From an uncultured Porphyromonadaceae bacterium (GTDB lineage Bacteria > Bacteroidota > Bacteroidia > Bacteroidales > Muribaculaceae), in the NCBI GenBank assembly GCA_947178565.1, contig CAMWYV010000009.1, positions 1 through 12,316 of the forward strand: a stretch of DNA of 12,316 nt. Reading direction: 5' to 3'. Under the pieces are notes generated by a model, which searched no databases, was not told where the DNA came from, and saw nothing but the letters and a program-made list of their open reading frames with translations. This document shows positions 6,169-12,316 of the stretch, piece by piece. Position 1 is the first letter of the stretch, and every line of letters begins with the position of its first letter. The position numbers and the translations under genes are program-made.

Positions 6169-7221
6169 TCAGTTTTGCAGTCGGTTGCGGTAATCGGGGA
6201 GCGGTTCATCGCCGCTGATTATACGAACCCAGTTCCTGATCTCGAGGGTAGAGAGGATAGGCGGATTTTCCACCGGGGTTGCTTTGATGAACTCCTCCGG
6301 AATAATCGGATTTTTTCTATCTACAATGCAAATGTTTTCGGGTGCGACGAAATTATACCGGAGCGCATAACGGTTGGTCGTTATAATCTTCTTGCCGCGA
6401 GCCAAGCCCCAGATAAACCGTGGAGTAAGCCCGCTCTGCTTGGGCATAACATCATCGACAATGATTTCGCTTTGCTCCATCATCTCCATATATTCCCGCG
6501 GGGTGACCGGCTCTTTAAGCAGAAAGTCGTCAAGATTTCCGGAACTGAGTTTTTTTGAGAGCGAATAATTCTTGAACAGCCGCTGTGAAAGCGGTGGAAG
6601 TGGGTGAGGAATCAGCTTGAAATTATAGTCTGTCAGTCCGTGTCGGGAAAGTTCGGTAGCGAGTGCACTGAGGAAATTGATTCTACGGTCTCGGTCATAA
6701 CCGAGTATAACTGCTGAGTATTTTTTCTGAGACGCAATGGCTTGAGCCGGTGCCACATAGTAGTTCGGCAACAGTGAGAGTGATAAGTGTTTGGTGGCAT
6801 CGTTCAAGTCAAATGTGTATGCCGCATCAAAGTGCCTGGAAATCTCCGAAAAATCCCATATTGCAGAGGAATCCCACACATAAAGCACGCTACGCTCTGT
6901 TCTCTCCTTCATCTTGTTGAGTATGGTTGGAGAAATAGTGAATGAGTTGAGACAGATGAAAAGATTGTAGTGATTGTCAAGGGTGGGGAAAATATCTGAC
7001 CAATATTGCTCCGCGCGCCGGTGCCATGTCACATGTTTTGGCAGCCTGATAAAGCGTTTGGCGAAATTCCTCACTGGGGTTGAGCGCAGTTTCGGGTCTC
7101 CTTCCAGCACGCAATCCTTGATAAGGGTGACGTTCCAACCCACCCGCTCAAGCTCATTCACAAGAGGTTGATGCAGATTCATGAATCCGTTGGTTAGGAT
7201 AAGCGCTTTTTTCTGTCCCAT
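6169..7221 (-). CDS. putative glycosyltransferase, capsule/O-antigen cluster type
   Basis: A 350-residue cytoplasmic protein, likely transferring a sugar onto a lipid-linked oligosaccharide. It begins KKALILTNGFMNLHQPLVNEL, an N-terminal Rossmann-type strand and helix as in GT-B enzymes. A second half begins at YSAVILGYDRDRRINFL (168-184), like the start of the C-terminal nucleotide-sugar domain. The most characteristic block is DVMPKQSGLTPRFIWGL at 257-273, then ARGKKIITTN (274-283) and VDRKNP (300-305). This combination (hPxQSGLTxR, GKKIITTN, hDRxNP) recurs in a family found in polysaccharide clusters whose sugar specificity is mostly unassigned. There are no membrane segments. It is the last intact gene of the - strand operon, 10 bases after the flippase. 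I give no symbol; donor, acceptor and linkage cannot be read from sequence. Confidence 0.65.
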   Translation of the reverse strand: MGQKKALILTNGFMNLHQPLVNELERVGWNVTLIKDCVLEGDPKLRSTPVRNFAKRFIRLPKHVTWHRRAEQYWSDIFPTLDNHYNLFICLNSFTISPTILNKMKERTERSVLYVWDSSAIWDFSEISRHFDAAYTFDLNDATKHLSLSLLPNYYVAPAQAIASQKKYSAVILGYDRDRRINFLSALATELSRHGLTDYNFKLIPHPLPPLSQRLFKNYSLSKKLSSGNLDDFLLKEPVTPREYMEMMEQSEIIVDDVMPKQSGLTPRFIWGLARGKKIITTNRYALRYNFVAPENICIVDRKNPIIPEEFIKATPVENPPILSTLEIRNWVRIISGDEPLPDYRNRLQN

Positions 7222-7231
7222 ATCTGCTGAA

Positions 7232-8689
7232 CTATTTGTGTAACCGGTGACGGAAATCCTTTAAGATTTCTATTGTGAAATTGTCGCGTAAGGCAAGCAG
7301 TGTGAGTATATATACTATGGCACCGAAGCCGGGAATAATGAAAAGGCACAGTAGGTCGCTGTTGATGAGGCATGGAATTAGCGTCAATATTGCCCCCGCC
7401 ATGATAAAGGTAGCGATATAATACTTCGGCTGGAAAATTGCAATTATACCGAAAGGAAGGTATTTGCGACCGCACGCAAGCTGGATGACAAGCACTATGA
7501 GTTCCGCAACCGTAAAGGAGAAAGCGGCACCGAAACCCTCATATTTCGGAATCAGCAGCACGTTAAGGAGTATGTTTGCGATTGCTCCGCCGCACGCGCT
7601 CCACACTACAATGTTTATTTTGTCGCACGAATACAGAATGCGGATTCCGATTAATGATGAAAGTGATGACAGAAAAACTGTTGGCGCACATAATGCAAGC
7701 ATATTTGCCGACGGTCGGTAATCATCTCCACAGAATACCGAGATTATTGGCGCGCAGAGCACAATTGTTCCGGCTACAAGCGGCAGGGAGGAAATTAGCG
7801 AAAGTTTCAGCGATTTTTCTGAAAGGCGCCTGAATTCATCCCTGTTTCCGGTTGCGACAAGATGGGACATTCTCGGCAGCAGAACTGTGCCCACCGAACA
7901 GACAAGCATAATGGCAATCTGTGTGATTTTGGACGCTGCGGTGTAGTATCCCACTTGGGCTTCGGTGGACAGGAAACCGAGCATCACGGAGTTGAGGGAA
8001 AGGTATATGCTTGAGATTGCGCTTACGGAAAAGATTATAAGTGAGGGTTTTAGGTGAAGGACGATGTCGGAATAAGTGAGTCCCTTTATTCTTGTGAAAT
8101 CAAATATGTGGTATTTACGCAGATGCCGGAAATTGAGCACACTGTTGCCGATTGTCGATGCAACTGTGATGAAAGCGTATGGAATAAGATCCTCCGGGGT
8201 TCTGACGAATACAAACAGAGCTGTAGCTGCTACAGTCCTCACAATTATTGCTCTGGTAGTGATGAACTTGAAATCTTCTATTGCTTGATAAAACCACTCG
8301 GCTCCTATTGTGGTAAAAAGGATTGAAATGCTGAGTATGTAGAATATTTTTGACTGGTCGTGTATTTCTGGCACTGCATATGCGAGGATTGCGACTATGA
8401 TATATCCTATGATGCACAGAGCGAATCCAAGTGCGAGTATTTCTACAGTCACTCGGTTGCGTAACTCTTCGTTGTCACGCACAGATGCTATTTTTTTAAC
8501 CGCATACAGTGGAATGCCGAGCGAAGTTATCAATACAATATAAGTAATAATGCCGTTCAGAAATGAGATAGTGCCGATTCCCTCCGGCATAAGCACACGT
8601 GCGGCATAAGGGAAAGTGATGACCGGGAAAAGAACTGAGGTTACGGCATTTGCCGCATTCAGTATGATATTTCTGCGAATCGCGGTCAT
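7232..8689 (-). CDS. Wzx-type oligosaccharide flippase (polysaccharide exporter)
   Basis: A 485-residue polytopic inner-membrane protein of the MVF/MATE-like polysaccharide transporter superfamily, expected to flip undecaprenyl-linked repeat units to the periplasm. The start is diagnostic: IRRNIILNAANAVTSVLFPV followed by TFPYAARVLMPEGIGTISF matches the first two helices and the loop of Wzx/RfbX proteins. About 12 or more hydrophobic segments follow, including a helix after FKFITTRAI, VVFLSSLSSLIGI-type stretches and a C-terminal pair around LIPCLI and IPGFGAIVYILTLLAL. Length is as usual for the family. The ATG shares four bases (ATGA, 8686-8689) with the stop of the preceding glycosyltransferase, indicating translational coupling. 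The neighbouring glycosyltransferases support a role in capsule, O-antigen or exopolysaccharide export; no Wzy polymerase is in the window. Confidence 0.85.
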   Translation of the reverse strand: MTAIRRNIILNAANAVTSVLFPVITFPYAARVLMPEGIGTISFLNGIITYIVLITSLGIPLYAVKKIASVRDNEELRNRVTVEILALGFALCIIGYIIVAILAYAVPEIHDQSKIFYILSISILFTTIGAEWFYQAIEDFKFITTRAIIVRTVAATALFVFVRTPEDLIPYAFITVASTIGNSVLNFRHLRKYHIFDFTRIKGLTYSDIVLHLKPSLIIFSVSAISSIYLSLNSVMLGFLSTEAQVGYYTAASKITQIAIMLVCSVGTVLLPRMSHLVATGNRDEFRRLSEKSLKLSLISSLPLVAGTIVLCAPIISVFCGDDYRPSANMLALCAPTVFLSSLSSLIGIRILYSCDKINIVVWSACGGAIANILLNVLLIPKYEGFGAAFSFTVAELIVLVIQLACGRKYLPFGIIAIFQPKYYIATFIMAGAILTLIPCLINSDLLCLFIIPGFGAIVYILTLLALRDNFTIEILKDFRHRLHK

Positions 8690-9408
8690 AACCCTGTGAG
8701 TTTGTGTTTGAGGGTTATATAAAATTGGGCGAATGCCGGTCCGGTGAAATCCTTTACACGTAGTTTGAACCGCTCGTATGGAGTGAGCCAGCTGCCCGCA
8801 TAGTGGTGGATGGCGTATGTTTCTTCAGTGATATTTAATTCGCCGTTTATCTGAGATTTAGGCGATAACACTTGTGGTGGATATATTGTTATGCTGTCAA
8901 TAACAGTCTCTTTGTTGTCAGATTTATAACCACGCTCTGCAAAATATTCGGTTGAATAGTCGCAGATGGTTTTCAGGTTATATGATCCATCCGGGTTCAC
9001 AAAGTGAACGCTGCGGTATGTTTCAGACATGGCACGGCAGAATTCGTTGCCTCGGGGCATCGCGAAGCCCAACCCCGGATTTATCAGTCCGGTCTGCTCG
9101 GAACCCGCAAAAGGTGCCTTTGCTATCAGTGACTCCCACGGTTTTATAAGCTCCACATCGGTGTCAAGATATACTCCACCATGCTCTGCGAGAATAGCAA
9201 AGCGAGCATAGTCGCTCACAAAAGCATATTTACCGGCATTGTAAGCTTCGGCGGTAAATGGAATTTGAGTTACATTGAAATTATCCTCGTTCCATTCCTT
9301 TATTTCCCAGCCGGGCAGATACTTATGCCATGATCGGATGCACTTCCGCGCGAGTTTCGGAAGTGGTTTGCGTCCAAACCAGCAGTAATGTATAATCCTG
9401 GGAATCAT
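8686..9408 (-). CDS. GT32-type glycosyltransferase (DXD sugar-binding)
   Basis: A 240-residue cytoplasmic glycosyltransferase of the Gly_transf_sug/GT32 group. It starts MIPRIIHYCWFG, the usual N-terminal strand (IPKIIHxxW). The core block at residues 60-91 contains KYAFVSDYARF (SDYAR 65-69), HGGVYLDTDVELIKPW and the metal/nucleotide-sugar DXD as D82-T83-D84. HHYAGSW at 201-207 matches the conserved C-terminal H-x-x-x-SW of the family. I chose ATG (9406-9408) over the adjacent in-frame TTG (9409-9411), because ATG begins exactly at the family's conserved strand. The gene starts 3 bases after the argH stop and ends in an ATGA overlap with the flippase, so it links the arginine genes to the polysaccharide genes. 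Donor sugar is unknown; many relatives in capsule clusters transfer hexoses or their derivatives. Confidence 0.85.
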   Translation of the reverse strand: MIPRIIHYCWFGRKPLPKLARKCIRSWHKYLPGWEIKEWNEDNFNVTQIPFTAEAYNAGKYAFVSDYARFAILAEHGGVYLDTDVELIKPWESLIAKAPFAGSEQTGLINPGLGFAMPRGNEFCRAMSETYRSVHFVNPDGSYNLKTICDYSTEYFAERGYKSDNKETVIDSITIYPPQVLSPKSQINGELNITEETYAIHHYAGSWLTPYERFKLRVKDFTGPAFAQFYITLKHKLTGL

Positions 9409-9411
9409 CAA

Positions 9412-10704
9412 TTATTGCAACTTACTCATCACCCCCTGCATCTTATCGGCTATCTTGTCATTGCACAGATTGCCGATGGAGCCTTCATGGGTGTGGTGCA
9501 CCGATTTGGTTGGAGTGTATTCGCCATTCTGCACCTGCATACCAACCGTGCGGTATGCCTCGCGGAAAGGCATACCATTTAGCGCAAGCCGGTTCACATC
9601 CTCCACGGTGAAGAGATAGTTGTATTTCGGGTCATCGAGAATATTGTCTTTCACACGGATATGGGCGAGCATGAAATCACACATCTCCAGGCATGAGCGC
9701 AGTTCTGCTGTTGCCGGGAAAATGATATCCTTTAGAAGCTGCAGGTCGCGGTTGTAACCCAGAGGCAGATTCGCGGTAAGGAGAGCGATTTCGTTAGGAA
9801 TAGACTGGAGACGGTTGCACTTGCCGCGCATAATCTCGAATACATCGGGATTCTTTTTGTGCGGCATTATGCTGGAGCCGGTGGTGAGTTCGTCAGGAAA
9901 AGAGATAAAGCCGAAGTTCTGGCACATCCACATGCACACATCCATGGCGAAGCGTCCGAGAGTGGAAGCGAGAGCGGCGATCGCCATCCCGACGGCACGC
10001 TCTGTTTTGCCGCGGCTCATCTGCGCAGCGACAACATTGTAGTGCATGGTATCGAAGCCTAGCAGTTCTGTGGTCATGGTGCGGTTGAGCGGGAAAGATG
10101 AGCCATATCCGGCGGCGGAGCCGAGCGGGTTCTGATTGGCGATATTGTAGGCGGCGGCAACAAACTGCATATCATCGACAAGCGCTTCGGCGTACGCTCC
10201 GAACCATAGCCCGAAAGATGAGGGCATCGCTATCTGCAGATGCGTGTAGCCCGGCATAAGCACATCCTTATGCTCCTCGCTAAGATGTTGCAGACGGTCA
10301 AAGAGATGCTGCACGCTTTCGGCTGTCTTTTTAAGCTCATCGCGTAGAAAGAGTTTCAGGTCAACAAGCACCTGATCATTGCGTGAGCGTCCGCTGTGAA
10401 TCTTTTTGCCGGTATCGCCGAGGCGCCGGGTAAGAAGAAATTCCACCTGAGAGTGCACGTCTTCCACACCCGGCTCAATGGTGAATTCGCCCCTCTCTAT
10501 CATATTCGCGATATCCTCAAGAGCGGCAAGCAGTGTCGTGAGTTCTTCTTTGGTTAGCAGTCCGATACTCTCCAGCATTCTGATATGTGCCATTGAGCCT
10601 TGCACATCATAGCGTGCGAGCTGCAGGTCAAGTTCGCGGTCAGCGCCAACAGTAAATTCCTCTATCATTTTGTCCGGCTCGAAGCCTTTGCTCCAAAGTT
10701 TCAT
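9412..10704 (-). CDS. argH: argininosuccinate lyase
   Basis: Cytoplasmic enzyme that splits argininosuccinate into arginine and fumarate, the last step of arginine synthesis. The 430 residues cover the whole fold. HSGRSRNDQ (103-111), PGYTHLQIAMP (151-161) with the catalytic-region His155, NPLGSAAGYGSSFP (192-205), and the fumarase/aspartase-superfamily signature GSSIMPHKKNP (276-286) with the catalytic loop Ser (S277/S278) and Lys283-Asn285 are all present. The tail HTHEGSIGN is like other bacterial ArgH. Slightly shorter than the ~450-460 residues common elsewhere, with no gap visible in the core. The ATG overlaps the stop of the upstream deacylase by four bases (10701-10704). Its downstream neighbour is a glycosyltransferase, not another arginine gene. 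Confidence 0.95.
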   Translation of the reverse strand: MKLWSKGFEPDKMIEEFTVGADRELDLQLARYDVQGSMAHIRMLESIGLLTKEELTTLLAALEDIANMIERGEFTIEPGVEDVHSQVEFLLTRRLGDTGKKIHSGRSRNDQVLVDLKLFLRDELKKTAESVQHLFDRLQHLSEEHKDVLMPGYTHLQIAMPSSFGLWFGAYAEALVDDMQFVAAAYNIANQNPLGSAAGYGSSFPLNRTMTTELLGFDTMHYNVVAAQMSRGKTERAVGMAIAALASTLGRFAMDVCMWMCQNFGFISFPDELTTGSSIMPHKKNPDVFEIMRGKCNRLQSIPNEIALLTANLPLGYNRDLQLLKDIIFPATAELRSCLEMCDFMLAHIRVKDNILDDPKYNYLFTVEDVNRLALNGMPFREAYRTVGMQVQNGEYTPTKSVHHTHEGSIGNLCNDKIADKMQGVMSKLQ

Positions 10705-11759
10705 TTCAAGCGTTTTAATATATTCATGTATGTTTCTATGCCGGCAGAAATCTCGTCAAGTCGGATGTATTCGTCGGCTGTGTGACTTCTCGACGAGTCC
10801 CCTGGACCGATTTTAAGTGTCGGGAAGCCGTTCATCACCGCCATATCGCTCATGGTTGGTGATACAAACGGAGTCATTCCCAGCTCTTTGCAGATTCTTA
10901 CCAAAGGATGGTCTGCCGGAATCGCGCTGGCTCTCAGCCGGGTAGAGCGGGGATTTGCCTCCGAGCTGATGGCATCGCGGAGTATTTCTACAGTTTCTTC
11001 ATTTGAATAAGCGTCGGTAGTGCGCACATCAACCGTAAAGTTACATTCGTCAGGCACTACATTGTGCTGCTTCCCTGCATTTATCTGTGTTACAGTCACG
11101 GAAATCGGTCCGAGCAGCTCCGATTCTTTTTCAAATTTGAAATTGCGCAGAATGTTTATGTCATCAACCGCCTTGTACAGGGCATTGACTCCCTCGCCGC
11201 GGGCGGCATGACCGGCTTTGCCTCTCGCCTTACAGTCAAGCACCACCAGTCCGCGCTCTCCAACTGCCGGTTGCAGAGATGTGGGTTCGCCTACAATGCC
11301 CATATCTATCCTGTAGCCTTTTTCTTTTATGTGAGGCAATAAGGCTCTCATTCCTTTCTCGCCTGTAACCTCCTCTTCGGCGGTTATGGCAAGAATGAGG
11401 TTGTAGGGGAGTGGGTTACGGATTAGTTCGCAGAAAACCGATGCGAGACATACAGCGGAGGCTCCGGCGTCATTGCTGCCGAGTCCATACAGGCATCCGT
11501 TTTCAATTACCGGAATGAAGGGGTCACGTGTATATCCGCTCGCAGGGCGCACGGTGTCGTGATGGCTGTTCAGCAGCAGTGTTTTCTTCTCCGGGTCATA
11601 GCCCGGGGCAACCGCCCACACATTATTATGATACCGCACAGGGTCTGCGCCTCTCTCTTCCAGCCACCCATATATAATATCGGCTGTGCCGCTCTCTTCG
11701 CGTGAAATAGAGGAAGTGGCGATCAGTCGGCTGAGTAGTTTTATGGCGGAGTCGGTCAT
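10701..11759 (-). CDS. argE: M20-family deacylase of arginine synthesis (acetyl/succinyl-ornithine or -citrulline deacylase)
   Basis: A 352-residue zinc amidohydrolase of peptidase family M20. All metal and catalytic residues of the family are visible: H66 and D68 (SHHDTV), D97 (GSNDAG), E128-E129 (TAEEE, catalytic base plus ligand), E158 (VGEPT) and H326 (SRSHTADE). The dimerisation/lid domain lies between roughly 165 and 275 and includes KAGHAARGEGVNAL. Its place between argB and argH shows it removes the acyl group in arginine synthesis. In Bacteroidetes the transcarbamylase works on N-succinylornithine, so the substrate here may be an N-succinylated citrulline rather than N-acetylornithine; this is from family knowledge, and the window does not contain the transcarbamylase. 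Both ends overlap neighbours by ATGA (11756-11759 and 10701-10704). A symbol such as argE' may be more exact. Confidence 0.85.
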   Translation of the reverse strand: MTDSAIKLLSRLIATSSISREESGTADIIYGWLEERGADPVRYHNNVWAVAPGYDPEKKTLLLNSHHDTVRPASGYTRDPFIPVIENGCLYGLGSNDAGASAVCLASVFCELIRNPLPYNLILAITAEEEVTGEKGMRALLPHIKEKGYRIDMGIVGEPTSLQPAVGERGLVVLDCKARGKAGHAARGEGVNALYKAVDDINILRNFKFEKESELLGPISVTVTQINAGKQHNVVPDECNFTVDVRTTDAYSNEETVEILRDAISSEANPRSTRLRASAIPADHPLVRICKELGMTPFVSPTMSDMAVMNGFPTLKIGPGDSSRSHTADEYIRLDEISAGIETYMNILKRLK

Positions 11760-12316
11760 TCGGTAATGGTTGTGCCTCTCTCGTTCAGGAGATTGTCGGA
11801 ATGTTTGATGGTTACGGAAGATACGCCTTGTGAAATGGCGGCAAAGGCATTGTCGATTTTCGGAATCATACCCTTGTTTACAACTCCGTTCTCCTTGAGT
11901 ATTCTGTAAGATTCTCCGGTGACTGACTCTATGAGCGAGTCGGGGTTATCAACATCGGTGAGAACACCGTCTTTCTCAAAGCAGAAAATAAGGCGTGCTG
12001 GAGCTATGCGGCTTGCTGCTACAGCAACTGCAGAAGCAACCGAATCGGCATTGCAATTGAGCAGTGAGCCTGCGCCGTCGTGCATTATCGCACAGAATAC
12101 AAGCACTATGCCGCTATTGAGCAGTGTGGCAAGAAAATCGGTATTGATTTTTGCCGCGTCGATGTCGCCAACAAATCCGTAGTTTATCGGAGTCGCGGGT
12201 CTGCGGGTCGCGGGTATGATATTGCCATCAGCCCCTGATAGTCCGATAGCATTGCATCCGCGGCTCTGCAGCGCGCTCACAATCCGCTTGTTGATAAGTC
12301 CGGCATACACCATAGT
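11756..12316 (-). CDS. argB: N-acyl-glutamate kinase, C-terminal part (start outside window)
   Basis: Amino-acid kinase that phosphorylates N-acetyl- (or, in Bacteroidetes, possibly N-succinyl-) glutamate, the second step of arginine synthesis. The frame is open to the right edge (preceding codon is Thr, as in the usual VTMVYAG), so roughly 70 N-terminal residues with the glycine-rich ATP loop are missing. Visible landmarks, counted from the Met at 12311-12313: GLSGADG (24-30), YGFVGDI (45-51), LLNCNADSVA (84-93) for substrate binding, FEKDGVL (112-118) and KGMIPKIDNA (147-156), all characteristic of ArgB. The C-terminus GTTITE is normal. It is the most upstream gene seen in the - strand run, and its TGA overlaps the ATG of the deacylase. 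Any arginine-responsive promoter or operator lies outside the window. Confidence 0.93.
   Translation of the reverse strand, partial: TMVYAGLINKRIVSALQSRGCNAIGLSGADGNIIPATRRPATPINYGFVGDIDAAKINTDFLATLLNSGIVLVFCAIMHDGAGSLLNCNADSVASAVAVAASRIAPARLIFCFEKDGVLTDVDNPDSLIESVTGESYRILKENGVVNKGMIPKIDNAFAAISQGVSSVTIKHSDNLLNERGTTITE

Noticed and set aside
8054..8417. Several short ORFs on both strands inside the flippase gene
   Set aside because: All lie out of frame within a continuous multi-helix membrane protein and show no domain features.
9409..9411. TTG start one codon before the ATG of the GT32 glycosyltransferase
   Set aside because: The ATG at 9406-9408 begins exactly at the conserved MIPRIIHYCW strand, so the TTG is not needed.
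1..12316. tRNA, rRNA, CRISPR array, insertion sequence, invertible promoter repeats
   Set aside because: No cloverleaf, no spaced direct repeats, no transposase motifs and no paired long inverted repeats flanking a promoter-sized segment were seen.

Overview
The window looks like chromosomal DNA of a member of the Bacteroidales, possibly Muribaculaceae-like at family level (inference). The support is a run of fimbrillin-type (FimA/Mfa superfamily) lipoproteins, A-rich leaders without clear Shine-Dalgarno sequences, and an ArgB/ArgE/ArgH set of the type found in Bacteroidetes. No rRNA, tRNA, CRISPR array or intact insertion sequence was seen.

Left part (1-5285, + strand): a fimbrial or surface-adhesin locus. 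It contains the 3' end of one fimbrillin (1-365), a single-domain fimbrillin lipoprotein (459-1463), and two large lipoproteins (1571-3517 and 3525-5285). Each large lipoprotein joins an N-terminal fimbrillin domain to a C-terminal domain resembling the Lcl_C/DUF1566 family. By position and architecture they are candidate pilus-tip or accessory adhesins. In both, GC content drops sharply where the C-terminal domain begins, which suggests domain exchange. The fourth gene carries a TA dinucleotide tract in its signal-peptide codons and an A9 tract further in, both candidate slippage sites.

Middle (5286-6168): a mostly non-coding junction. It holds a decayed glycosyltransferase C-terminus on the - strand (about 5351-5627), an unexplained stretch ending in a good + strand intrinsic terminator (5771-5803), and a small unrecognised 80-residue gene (5904-6146). 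That small gene converges on the - strand operon over a shared stem-loop (6128-6164).

Right part (6169-12316, - strand): one tightly packed run, transcribed argB (partial) -> argE-like deacylase -> argH -> GT32-type glycosyltransferase -> Wzx-type flippase -> second putative glycosyltransferase. Three junctions are 4-base ATGA overlaps, one gap is 3 bases and one is 10. Late arginine biosynthesis therefore appears to be co-transcribed, and partly translationally coupled, with genes that build and export a surface polysaccharide. The degraded glycosyltransferase beyond the end of this operon suggests the polysaccharide cluster was once longer.

No wholly new system can be demonstrated from sequence alone. 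The most interesting points are the mosaic tip-type adhesins with possible phase variation, the arginine/polysaccharide operon, and the orphan terminator-bounded region with the small conserved-looking protein gene.
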